A DNA stretch of 64,000 bases from Planctomycetota bacterium (GTDB taxonomy: Bacteria > Planctomycetota > OFTM77). The notes beneath the pieces are model-generated. The model did no database searches. It had not been told where the DNA came from and saw only the letters and a program-made list of their open reading frames with translations. The translations under genes were made by a program, and so were the position numbers. The first letter of the stretch is position 1. Each line of letters begins with the position of its first letter. Location of the stretch: NCBI GenBank assembly GCA_029260795.1, contig JAJDCO010000004.1, positions 1 through 64,000 of the forward strand, given 5' to 3'. Of this stretch, positions 1 to 7,500 are shown in pieces.

Positions 1-233
1 TGCGCAGTAGCTTGGCGAACATGCTCAACCTCTCTGGCTGCCCCCATCGCAAAGCGGGAGCCAATGTCGGCGCAAGCGGCTAACTGCCTTTCCGGCAGTG
101 GCTTGGGGCTATGGGCGCCTGCCGGCGCCTGACCAGGAGGACAGGGGGTCACCCCGTGCTGAGCTCCCGCTAGGGCAAGGTCAATCAGTGGCAGAGTTTG
201 GGGGCAAGGACCCCCTGGTCAGGCCGGCCTGAC
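1..233. other. Left-edge stretch without a recognisable gene
   Basis: No convincing coding frame was seen before the end of the response-regulator gene. The stretch is rich in short inverted repeats. One pairs GGGGG at 200-204 with CCCCC at 211-215; another is a small CTGCC/GGCAG hairpin near 90-105. These may be termination or spacer structures. Nothing ties them to a known RNA family. Confidence 0.5.
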
Positions 234-234
234 C
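217..234. repeat. Perfect 18-bp palindrome at the 3' end of the response-regulator gene
   Basis: The bases GGTCAGGCC and GGCCTGACC form a perfect two-fold palindrome. Its last base overlaps the stop codon of the minus-strand regulator gene. As RNA it could fold into a short hairpin, but no T-tract follows on the minus strand. It could be a terminator stem or a protein-binding dyad. Confidence 0.4.
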
Positions 235-1592
235 TAATCGTCAGGCTCCGCGCTGGGAGGCGAGTAGCGCCGCAGCAGGCGATAGAGGTGCCGCTCGCTG
301 ACCCCGAGCACTTCCGCGGCCTGTTGCCGGTTGCCGTCGAGGAGATCCAGCACCGCCTGGACGTGCAGCTGCTGGGCTTGCTGCAAGGAGACCAGCTGTG
401 TCGCGCGCTGGGACGAACTGGGCAAGGCCAGGTGCTCGGGAGTGATTTCGCCCATGTCGGCGATCTCGGCAGCGAGGCTGGCCCGCTCCATGGTGTGGGC
501 CAGCTCGCGCACGTTGCCGGGCCAAGAGTGCGCCTGGAGGGCAGCCCGGGCAGAACTCCCTAACCTCTTGGCCGGCGTGTTGGAGCTGGCCATTCCGCTG
601 AGGAAGCTCTCGGCCAGCGGGAGGACGTCTTCTTGGCGCTCACGAAGGGGGGGAATGTGCAGCTCGAACACCAGGAGTCGGTGGTAGAGGTCTTCGCGGA
701 AGCGCCCGTCGGTGGCGAGCTCCCGGAGGTCCGCGTGGGTGGCCGCCAGGATGCGCACGTCGACTTCCCGCTCGCGGGCAGAGCCGACGCGACGAAAGAG
801 CCGCGACTCCAGGAACCGGAGCAGGCGAACCTGGGCAGGGCTCGGGATGTCCCCGATCTCGTCCAGGAAGAGGCTGCCACCGTCGGCGGCTTCGATCATG
901 CCCGGGCGGGCCTCGGTCGCCCCGGTGAACGCCCCTTTCTCGCTCCCGAACAGCTCGGCATCGAGCAGGGTGTCTGAGAGAGCCCCGCAGTTGACGACCG
1001 TGAGCGGGTGGTCGTTGCGGGCAGAGTGCTGGTGAATGAACTCGGCGATGACTCCCTTTCCGGTGCCCGTCTCGCCGGTGATCAAGACCGTGGCCGGGGT
1101 CTCGGCGACCTTGGAGATCAGTGTCTTGACGCGCTCGATGGCATCGCTGATGCCGACGATCTCGTTGAAGGCATCGCGCCGAAGCAGCTCCTCCTTGAGC
1201 TGGAGATTCTCTCGCCGTAGCCCTCGCCGCTCGGCGGCACGCTCGACGATGGCTCGCACCTGGGCGATCTTGAAGGGCTTGGCGAGATAGTCAAAAGCAC
1301 CGGCCTTCATCGCTTCGACGGCGGTCTCCCAGGAGGCATGCGCGGTGATCACGATGACGACCAGCTCCGGGTCGTTCTCGCGCGCTTGTCGGAGCAGCGT
1401 GATTCCGTCCATCTTGGGCATCTTGAGATCGGTGATCAGAAGATCGAACGGCCGGGCTCGCTGCTTCTCCAGCGCTTCGGTGCCGCTCGCCGCCGTCTCC
1501 ACGGAATAGTCGAGGCCCCGCAGGATCTCCGCCAGACCCTCGGCGATGGCGGTCTCGTCATCGGTGACCAGCACATGGGCGCGCGGGCTCAT
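234..1592 (-). CDS. NtrC-family sigma-54-dependent response regulator
   Basis: This 452-residue protein is a three-domain activator of sigma-54 RNA polymerase. A receiver domain (about 5-118) carries acidic DD residues at 11-12, the probable phospho-acceptor Asp55 in ITDLKMP, and Lys105. The AAA+ domain has Walker A GETGTGKG (173-180), the sigma-54 contact loop GAFTGA (about 220-225) and Walker B LFLDEIGD (from 241). The C-terminus ends in a Fis-type helix-turn-helix (QAAEVLGVSERHLYRLL). The start overlaps the end of the histidine-kinase gene by 4 bp (ATGA), so the two form a cognate pair. Length and motifs are canonical. Its target promoters are unknown, and I found no clear -24/-12 element in the window. 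Confidence 0.95.
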   Translation of the reverse strand: MSPRAHVLVTDDETAIAEGLAEILRGLDYSVETAASGTEALEKQRARPFDLLITDLKMPKMDGITLLRQARENDPELVVIVITAHASWETAVEAMKAGAFDYLAKPFKIAQVRAIVERAAERRGLRRENLQLKEELLRRDAFNEIVGISDAIERVKTLISKVAETPATVLITGETGTGKGVIAEFIHQHSARNDHPLTVVNCGALSDTLLDAELFGSEKGAFTGATEARPGMIEAADGGSLFLDEIGDIPSPAQVRLLRFLESRLFRRVGSAREREVDVRILAATHADLRELATDGRFREDLYHRLLVFELHIPPLRERQEDVLPLAESFLSGMASSNTPAKRLGSSARAALQAHSWPGNVRELAHTMERASLAAEIADMGEITPEHLALPSSSQRATQLVSLQQAQQLHVQAVLDLLDGNRQQAAEVLGVSERHLYRLLRRYSPPSAEPDD

Positions 1593-3520
1593 TTCGATCC
1601 TCCGGGATCTCCGCTCTTCTCGGTGGCGCGGTTGCCAGCCGGGCGCTCGGAGGTCAGTAGGGTCACGCAGAAAGTGGTGCCTTCAGGTCCGGTCTTCTCG
1701 ACCCGAATCTGTCCACCATGGTTTCGAATGATGCCGTAAGAGATCGACAGCCCCAGCCCAGTTCCTTCACCGGGCGCCTTGGTCGTGAAGAAAGGCTCGA
1801 AGAGCTTGTCGAGCGACTCGGTTGGGATCCCGGCTCCCGAGTCGGTGATCCGAATCTCGAGTCCATCGGTCCCTCGCCGAGCCGAGACTCCGAGGCGCCC
1901 ACCGTTCGGCATGGCTTGCACCGCGTTGGAGAGCAGGTTGATGAAGACTTGCAGGAGCTGACTCTCGTCGCCCCGTACCCAAGGGAGGTCTTCGGGGAGA
2001 TCGCGAACGATCTCGACTTCGCCCGCGATCTTGCGAATGGAGACGAGTGACAGGGCTTTCTCGAGAGGCGCCGTGATCGAGATCGGTTCGGGCCGGAACT
2101 CCTGCGTACGTGAGAAGTCGAGCATGCCCCCAGCGATGGCCGCGATTCGCTCGGCATTCTCGAGAATCGTTCGCACCTTGCGACGGTCCCGATCGGAGAG
2201 GTCGGGCTGCTCGAGGAGCAGCTCGGCATACATCGAGACGATGCCTGCGGGGTTGTTGATCTCGTGTGCGACGCCCGCCGCCAGCTCGCCGAGCGAGCGC
2301 AGCTTCTCAGTCTGCATGAGAACACGGTTGGCCTGCTGCAGCTCCTCGGTCTTCTCGGCGATCCGCCGCTCGAGATCGGCATGCGAGCGTTCCAGGGCCT
2401 CGGCCATGCGGTTGAACTCCGCGGCGAGCTGCTCGATCTCGTCACCGGTCTTGACTGCGATTCGTTGGTCGAGGTGCCCAGCAGCGATCTCCTGGGCACC
2501 GAGCCGGAGCTGCTCGATCGGCTTGGTGAGCTGCCGGGCGAAGACGATGCAGAGCACCATCGACAGCACGACCGCGGCACCGAGGATGAGGAGGAACACT
2601 CGGCGCGCCTCGGTGACGGGCTGGAGGACGATCTCACGATCTTGAACGACGCCGACGATCAGATCGAGACCGATGCGGGCGGCCTGAAAGCTGTCCCACG
2701 CGATCGTCCGATTGGCGCTGGTCAGGAGGCCCCGCGGGCGCTGCATCAGCTGATCCGCGTCTTCATCGCCGAGGACGCTCGGCAGCTCTCGGCCATAGGC
2801 GAGCACTGCGCCCAGTCCGTCTTCTCCAGGTTGCAGCAGGACTTCTCCGGGTCGGCCGGCCCCCGGCCCTTGCGCGAGGAGGTACCCGGAGACCTGATCG
2901 GAATCGAGATCTCCGCGATCAGTGACGACGGAGAGGATGGTGTCGGGGCTGAGGGATCCGATCAATACTCCTGCCCGCAGAGATCGCCCGTTCTGCTCGA
3001 CGTTGACCGGAACGACGACCAACCCGTGGCACTCCGGGCTGAAGCCGATGGCGGTGTTCGGGATTCGCAGTGTATTGACGGCAGCCTTGGCGAGGGACTC
3101 GGAAGGCTCAGGAATCAGAGGGAATGTCAGCCTGACGGCGACCTGGGGCGTTCCATCCTCACTGATCCCACGGAATTCGAAATAGGTCAACCGGCTCAGC
3201 AGGCTGCGTTGGACGATCTGTTTGAAAGTCTCAAAGGCGGCTTCGTCGCGATCGGCAAGATCCCGAACCAACTCTCGAAACTCGCGCTGGCCGGCGAGGT
3301 TCTCGATGATCATCGAGCTCTCGCGGAAGAGACTGCGAAGTCCGAGAGTGCGGAATCCCGCTTGGTACTGCAGGCTTTCGTGCGCTTGCTTTCCGAGTGC
3401 CTCGGTCGTCTGCCGGCTCGCCTGAATCATCACGGCGATCAGGGGAATCGCCGTCACCGTCAACATGGCGATCAGCAGCCGGTTCTGAATCCGACCGAAG
3501 AATTGCAAGACGGCGTTCAT
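1589..3520 (-). CDS. Membrane sensor histidine kinase with HAMP domain
   Basis: This 643-residue sensor kinase presumably phosphorylates the regulator encoded just downstream. It has TM1 (about 14-33), a roughly 270-residue extracytoplasmic sensor region, TM2 (about 307-327), a HAMP linker (328-380) and a coiled coil. The HisKA H-box is GVAHEINNPAG with His419. The ATPase N-box is QVFINLLSNAVQAMPNGG, followed by DSGAGIP and GTGLGLSIS. The start MNAVLQFF was chosen because it begins just before TM1 and its ATGA overlaps the stop of the upstream nuclease gene. A longer frame adds 65 Arg-rich residues lying inside that gene and was rejected. The signal sensed is unknown; the sensor region matches no fold I recognise. 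Confidence 0.93.
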   Translation of the reverse strand: MNAVLQFFGRIQNRLLIAMLTVTAIPLIAVMIQASRQTTEALGKQAHESLQYQAGFRTLGLRSLFRESSMIIENLAGQREFRELVRDLADRDEAAFETFKQIVQRSLLSRLTYFEFRGISEDGTPQVAVRLTFPLIPEPSESLAKAAVNTLRIPNTAIGFSPECHGLVVVPVNVEQNGRSLRAGVLIGSLSPDTILSVVTDRGDLDSDQVSGYLLAQGPGAGRPGEVLLQPGEDGLGAVLAYGRELPSVLGDEDADQLMQRPRGLLTSANRTIAWDSFQAARIGLDLIVGVVQDREIVLQPVTEARRVFLLILGAAVVLSMVLCIVFARQLTKPIEQLRLGAQEIAAGHLDQRIAVKTGDEIEQLAAEFNRMAEALERSHADLERRIAEKTEELQQANRVLMQTEKLRSLGELAAGVAHEINNPAGIVSMYAELLLEQPDLSDRDRRKVRTILENAERIAAIAGGMLDFSRTQEFRPEPISITAPLEKALSLVSIRKIAGEVEIVRDLPEDLPWVRGDESQLLQVFINLLSNAVQAMPNGGRLGVSARRGTDGLEIRITDSGAGIPTESLDKLFEPFFTTKAPGEGTGLGLSISYGIIRNHGGQIRVEKTGPEGTTFCVTLLTSERPAGNRATEKSGDPGGSK

Positions 3521-4497
3521 GCCAGAGGGCGGGCCTCGAGTCCTCGCGCACAGAGCTCGCGAGCGAAGGCTTCCTTGTAGCCATGGATCACGAGAACCTC
3601 CCGCGGGCGGGAGCGCTCGATCAGCTCGAGGAGCTCGTCGAAGTCGGCGTGATCCGAGAGTGGAAAGAACTCGTCGATCTCGGCGGGAAACGGGGCCCGC
3701 CCCCTGAGTGCCCAACCGGACGCGTAGCCGATGCGCTTGTTCGAGATTCGCTTGAGGAGCGATTGATAACGGCGCCCCGGTGGCACCACCAGCACGCGAC
3801 CTCCGAGGTTCGTCCCGTCATAGAGCACGGCGTTTGGGAACTCGACTCCGAACTGGCGATAGAGCTCCATGACCTCCCAAGTCCAAGTTGGAACGCAGAC
3901 CCCGATGCCGGCCTCACCGAGTGCCTTGGCGACCTCCTGCCCTTTCCCCACGGCATAGGCGAGGATGACCGGGTTCTCACCCGCGCGATGACATGCCGCG
4001 ACGAAGTCCCCCATCTGCTCGCGAACCGTCTCGGCGGGCGGGAATCGGAACACCGGAATCCCGAACGTCGATTCGGTGATCAGGCGATCACATTCGGGAA
4101 CGACCGCGCGCGGGCAAGTCAAGTTGTCTCGAAGCTTGACGTCTCCGGTGAACAGCAAGCGCTCGCCATCACGCTCGACGAGTACCATCGCCGAGCCGAG
4201 CATGTGGCCAGCCGAGTACAGGGTGACCTTCAAGCCCTCCAGCTCGAACGGCACCTCGAGCTCGTGCTCGACGATCTCGAGCTCGTCGCCGAGCCGAAGC
4301 TTCATCAGTGCGGCGGTGGCCGGTGTGGCATGGGTGAGGCCATGCTTTCCGATGTGGTCGCCATGAGCGTGGGTGACGATGGCGCAGTCGCGCCGCTTGT
4401 CCGGGTCGAGCCAGACTCGTCCGTCCAGCTCGATCCCACCCGCTTCTCGCACCTGGATGACGGGGCGACGCTCACTCAGAGATTGGGAGGATACCAT
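3517..4497 (-). CDS. Metallo-beta-lactamase / beta-CASP-like exonuclease
   Basis: This 326-residue protein has the metal-binding motif THAHGDHIGKHG (about 42-53), then GHMLGSA, the acidic FTGD motif and a late PLSDHADFDEL followed by VIHGYKEA. This is the order seen in RNA/DNA-processing MBL nucleases of the CPSF/Artemis type and in the exonuclease found with LigD-type ligases. It probably cleaves nucleic acid using two zinc ions. It is the first gene of an operon with the histidine kinase and the NtrC regulator; its stop overlaps the kinase start by 4 bp. That pairing is unusual, and no ligase gene is nearby. A role in DNA repair or RNA turnover is inferred from family only. Confidence 0.85.
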   Translation of the reverse strand: MVSSQSLSERRPVIQVREAGGIELDGRVWLDPDKRRDCAIVTHAHGDHIGKHGLTHATPATAALMKLRLGDELEIVEHELEVPFELEGLKVTLYSAGHMLGSAMVLVERDGERLLFTGDVKLRDNLTCPRAVVPECDRLITESTFGIPVFRFPPAETVREQMGDFVAACHRAGENPVILAYAVGKGQEVAKALGEAGIGVCVPTWTWEVMELYRQFGVEFPNAVLYDGTNLGGRVLVVPPGRRYQSLLKRISNKRIGYASGWALRGRAPFPAEIDEFFPLSDHADFDELLELIERSRPREVLVIHGYKEAFARELCARGLEARPLA

Positions 4498-4615
4498 CGG
4501 GACAGGATACCAGAACCCCGCGGGGTCTGACGATCGAAGGTCTCGAGTTGCCGGGGTCGCGCCGAACCGGGCACTCGACTAGATTGAAGTCGAACCCGGC
4601 GTCTCAGGAGGCCCC

Positions 4616-5041
4616 ATGCCACGCAAACTCGCCCCCGCCTTACTCGCCGTTCTCCTCGTGCTTCCCGGATGCTACAGCCTCAAGGCTCAAAAGCGAGACC
4701 TCAAAGAGGGCCGCCTGGAGCTGGGTCGGCAAAGCCTCGAAGCTTTCTTGGACGTCTGGGGAGAGCCGAGCAATCACGGCGTTCGCATCCTCGACACTTA
4801 TGATCCCTACTGGGTCGAGCCCTACTGGACCGGCTTCCAGGCTCGCCGCTGGGGCCTCGGCTACGGGTATCATCTCGGGTACCACCCCTATCCGCACTAC
4901 GCTCGCTATCGAGTCGCGATCGACGAGCTGTACTATGACGAGCGCAATGTGATCGTCATCTTCGAGAACGATCGCCTGATGGGATACCGACCCATCCGTT
5001 ACCTCGAGCCGATGAAGCTCGGTCCGAAGAGCTATCCGTGA
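4616..5041 (+). CDS. Small predicted lipoprotein, function unknown
   Basis: This 141-residue protein has a lipoprotein signal peptide: a basic start, a hydrophobic Leu/Val run and the lipobox LPGC with Cys19 as the likely lipidated residue. The mature part is rich in Tyr, Trp and Arg (for example YDPYWVEPYW), with no domain I recognise. A strong Shine-Dalgarno AGGAGG lies just upstream of the ATG. It is divergent from the nuclease-kinase-regulator operon and convergent with the asparaginase gene. It probably sits in the outer membrane or periplasm. Confidence 0.75.
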   Translation: MPRKLAPALLAVLLVLPGCYSLKAQKRDLKEGRLELGRQSLEAFLDVWGEPSNHGVRILDTYDPYWVEPYWTGFQARRWGLGYGYHLGYHPYPHYARYRVAIDELYYDERNVIVIFENDRLMGYRPIRYLEPMKLGPKSYP

Positions 5042-5050
5042 TGGAGCCTT

Positions 5051-5099
5051 GAACGTCGAGGGCAGGCCAGCTGACGCAACCGTTCACAGCTCGACGTTT
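5051..5099. terminator. Inverted repeat between convergent genes
   Basis: AACGTCGAG (5052-5060) can pair with CTCGACGTT (5090-5098) in the 57-bp gap between the lipoprotein and asparaginase genes. The roughly 29-nt loop is long, and a short TTTC follows on the plus strand. It is a possible bidirectional terminator, supported by position more than by structure. Confidence 0.4.
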
Positions 5100-6022
5100 C
5101 ATTCTCCTTGGTCCGGCGCGCTGCCGCTTCGACCTTGGGCGTCGCGAAAAGTGTAAGCCATGTGGGGGGTGTTGAAGTCGACGGCGATTCGGCCGCGGCG
5201 GTCGACGAGGATGACGCCTGCCAGTCCCTTCACTCGACGCTCGAGAACCTCGAACGCCCGCTTCAATGCGGCCTCGGGCTCCTGGTCGCCGCGGAGCTCT
5301 TCGACGCTGAGACGGGCGAGTACGACCTTCGCGATCGCCTCACCGAGCCCCGTGCAACAAGCGGCTCCGAGCTCGTCGTCCGCATAGAAGCCACATCCGA
5401 CGAGTGGTGAGTCCCCGACACGGCCGACTCGCTTGAAGGGCGAGCCGCCGGTGGAGATGGCAACCGCGAGCCGCCCTTCTTGATCGCGGGCGACGGCTCC
5501 GACCGTGCCGCCTTTCTTCTGGCTGGGGCCGAATGCGCTGTCTGGGCGAAAGTTGCCGGCCTCGACGGCCTGCTTCCACCGATCCAGCTCACGCGGCACG
5601 ACGAGCTCGGCAGGCGCGCAGCCCGCGATGCCGACCTCGCGAGCGAAGAGGCGAGCTCCGGAGCCGACGAGGAAGATGTGACTCCCGTCCTCGAGGACCT
5701 GGCGCGCGAGCTGGATGGGATTGGCTATGCCTCGAACGGCAGCAACCGCACCGATGTCGAGGGTGTCGCCGCGCATGAGAGCCGCGTCCAGCTCGACGTC
5801 GCCTTCACGGTTGAGAAACGCGCCTCGGCCCGCGTCGAAGGTCGGATCGTCCTCGAGGATGCGGACGGCTTCCTCGCAGGCATCGAGAGCGCTCCCGCCG
5901 TCTGCGAGACTCTTCCAGCCCGCCTCGAAAGCGATCCGGCATCCGTCTCGATGTGCCTCCAACCAGTCGACGGGGATGTCCCAAGCTCCCCCATGGACCG
6001 CCAAGGCGGGCTGAACACTCAT
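5099..6022 (-). CDS. Isoaspartyl peptidase / L-asparaginase (Ntn-hydrolase, type 2)
   Basis: This 307-residue protein is a plant-type asparaginase of the Ntn-hydrolase fold. Such enzymes are made as a precursor that cleaves itself before a Thr, which then becomes the nucleophile. That site is visible as GGTVGAVA with Thr173. Other family landmarks are LAVHGGAW at the N-terminus, the GRGAFLNREGDVELDA segment, STGG after the nucleophile and TGLGEAI. It would hydrolyse isoaspartyl dipeptides and/or asparagine; the preferred substrate cannot be read from sequence. There is no signal peptide, so it should be cytoplasmic. The gene is monocistronic. Confidence 0.92.
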   Translation of the reverse strand: MSVQPALAVHGGAWDIPVDWLEAHRDGCRIAFEAGWKSLADGGSALDACEEAVRILEDDPTFDAGRGAFLNREGDVELDAALMRGDTLDIGAVAAVRGIANPIQLARQVLEDGSHIFLVGSGARLFAREVGIAGCAPAELVVPRELDRWKQAVEAGNFRPDSAFGPSQKKGGTVGAVARDQEGRLAVAISTGGSPFKRVGRVGDSPLVGCGFYADDELGAACCTGLGEAIAKVVLARLSVEELRGDQEPEAALKRAFEVLERRVKGLAGVILVDRRGRIAVDFNTPHMAYTFRDAQGRSGSAPDQGE

Positions 6023-6181
6023 CGCGATTCGATCTCCCGAGTAGTTCCGACTTCAGCCAAGCGGAGACCGGCGTCTCGCGTGAGCTGCGAATTGTCACCG
6101 CGCTTCGAGCGCTTTGCAATCCGAGTCACGGAGTGCTCGGGTCCACGAGGCCACTCGAGTACCGAGCCTGAAACCAAAAGA

Positions 6182-6217
6182 CGCGAGCCCGAGAGGCTCT
6201 CGCCTTTCGGGCTCGCG
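6182..6217 (-). terminator. Intrinsic terminator of the coiled-coil membrane protein gene
   Basis: An 11-bp perfect GC-rich stem pairs 6182-6192 with 6207-6217. On the minus strand it is followed by TCTTTTGG. It lies 35 bp after the stop of the minus-strand gene at 6252, as expected for a rho-independent terminator. Confidence 0.8.
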
Positions 6218-6251
6218 TGGAGTCGCTTAATGAGTTTCGAGTCGTTCCGCG

Positions 6252-7097
6252 TTAGCGGTCGAGCGGCTGGAGCTCGAAGCTGTCCTCGATCGAGGCTTCG
6301 GCGCGCTTCTGGAAGCGGGCCCGAGTCTCGTAGTCCTTCGACAGCGTGTTGCTGCTGTAGGCCTTCATCTTCTCCATCTGCTCGGAGCGGCGCTGCTCGA
6401 TCTGCTTCTCGATCGACGCGAGGTTCGCCAGGCGATCGCTGTTGTCGATGCCGTAGAGGCGCTTGCGACGCTCGGCCAGCTCGATGAGCTTGTCGGTCGT
6501 CTTCAGCATGTCGATCTCGCGCTGAAGCTGATGGTAGCGGTCGATGAACTCCTGGTACTCGAAGCGCAGCTTGCCCAACTCGGTACGCACGGCATCGCTC
6601 TCGCCGCGCAGGAGATCCAGCGACTGCTGTCCGCTGCGGATCTTACGCTCGTAGTCCGATCGAACCTCGACGAGCTCGTTGCCCTTGCGCTGCGCGTCGC
6701 GATAGCTGAAGCGCCCACCGCGGAAGCTGATCGAGCTCACTCCGGTCGCGGCCGCTTGGAGCTGCGGCTGCAGCCCTTCGAGGTCCGTGTCGACGATGGC
6801 GACCACGTTTTGCCACAGCTGGAGGCTCTCTTCCTGACGAAAGACCTCCGCGTCGATCTCACGCAGCATGGCTTCCAGCTCGGCGATCCGGATCGGATAC
6901 TCGTCCTTCAGCTCTTCCATGTCCGCGTGAAGGGACTGGCTCTCCGGGACGATGTTGTCAACCGAGCGGCAGACACCATCCTTTACGGCGTGAAACGCTT
7001 GCGAGACGCGATGCTTGCCGAGGATGGCCGTCGCCGCTCCACCCACGACCAGACCGACCAGACCGACTTTGACGATCGTTTTGGTGAAACCCCACAT
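6252..7097 (-). CDS. Membrane-anchored coiled-coil protein, function unknown
   Basis: This 281-residue protein has one N-terminal hydrophobic segment (about 8-27, VKVGLVGLVVGGAATAILG). It is followed by long charged heptad-like stretches (about 55-105 and 130-275) predicted to be coiled coil. A Gly/Ser-rich break (about 113-125, ATGVSSISFRGGRFSYRD) separates the two helical parts. It has no enzyme motif. A GGAGG Shine-Dalgarno lies 8 nt before the ATG. The architecture loosely resembles PspA-like or scaffold proteins, but no homology can be claimed. It has its own terminator and a long divergent upstream region. Confidence 0.75.
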   Translation of the reverse strand: MWGFTKTIVKVGLVGLVVGGAATAILGKHRVSQAFHAVKDGVCRSVDNIVPESQSLHADMEELKDEYPIRIAELEAMLREIDAEVFRQEESLQLWQNVVAIVDTDLEGLQPQLQAAATGVSSISFRGGRFSYRDAQRKGNELVEVRSDYERKIRSGQQSLDLLRGESDAVRTELGKLRFEYQEFIDRYHQLQREIDMLKTTDKLIELAERRKRLYGIDNSDRLANLASIEKQIEQRRSEQMEKMKAYSSNTLSKDYETRARFQKRAEASIEDSFELQPLDR

Positions 7098-7500
7098 TGC
7101 GAGGACCTCCAGAATCGAGAGGGCTCATCTTGGCGAGCCACTCGTTGTTGTTGTCTTCAACCGTGCAACACTCGTTCGTTGCCACGCCGATAGTTGGGAA
7201 GCCACCGAGCCGAATTTCATGATTTCCACCCGCCAACCTGTTCGCTGAGCGCTCACCGATGGCAGCGGAGCCCTTCACTCCACGCTCAACACCGCAAGTC
7301 ATTATAATTTGGCATGTTACGGCTCAATCAGAGTGGCGAGTGATACCCGACGTGGCCTGGGCCACTCTCGACACCGTCGGTTGAACGCCCCCGCGCCGTC
7401 AGGAATAATGCCCCGCCGGTGCCGACCGATCCACGACAGGACCGCCGAGGGACACGTGGATTGGAGAACGATCGAGCTTAGACGAGAGGCAGACTCCAGG
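7098..7500. other. Divergent intergenic region (403 bp)
   Basis: This region separates the leftward coiled-coil gene from the rightward dehydrogenase gene and should hold promoters for both. A TATAAT box within a palindromic ATTATAAT occurs at 7301-7308. A frame open across 7309-7500 would extend the dehydrogenase by 64 Arg-rich residues; it has no family support. No RNA gene was recognised. Confidence 0.6.
7303..7308. promoter_or_regulatory. Possible -10 box (TATAAT) between divergent genes
   Basis: A perfect TATAAT stands out in an otherwise GC-rich intergenic region. Because ATTATAAT is its own reverse complement, the site could serve either strand. No good -35 hexamer lies 16-18 bp away on the plus strand; on the minus strand a TTGAGC lies about 15 bp upstream. 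The assignment is weak. Confidence 0.3.

Noticed and set aside
3517-4497. Calling the MBL protein a LigD-associated exonuclease by name
   Set aside because: No ATP-dependent DNA ligase or Ku gene is adjacent, so only the broader MBL/beta-CASP-like assignment is supported.
7309-7500. 64-residue upstream extension of the dehydrogenase
   Set aside because: The added segment is Arg-rich and unlike the family, and it overlaps the TATAAT region. The ATG at 7501 is preceded by a purine-rich stretch.
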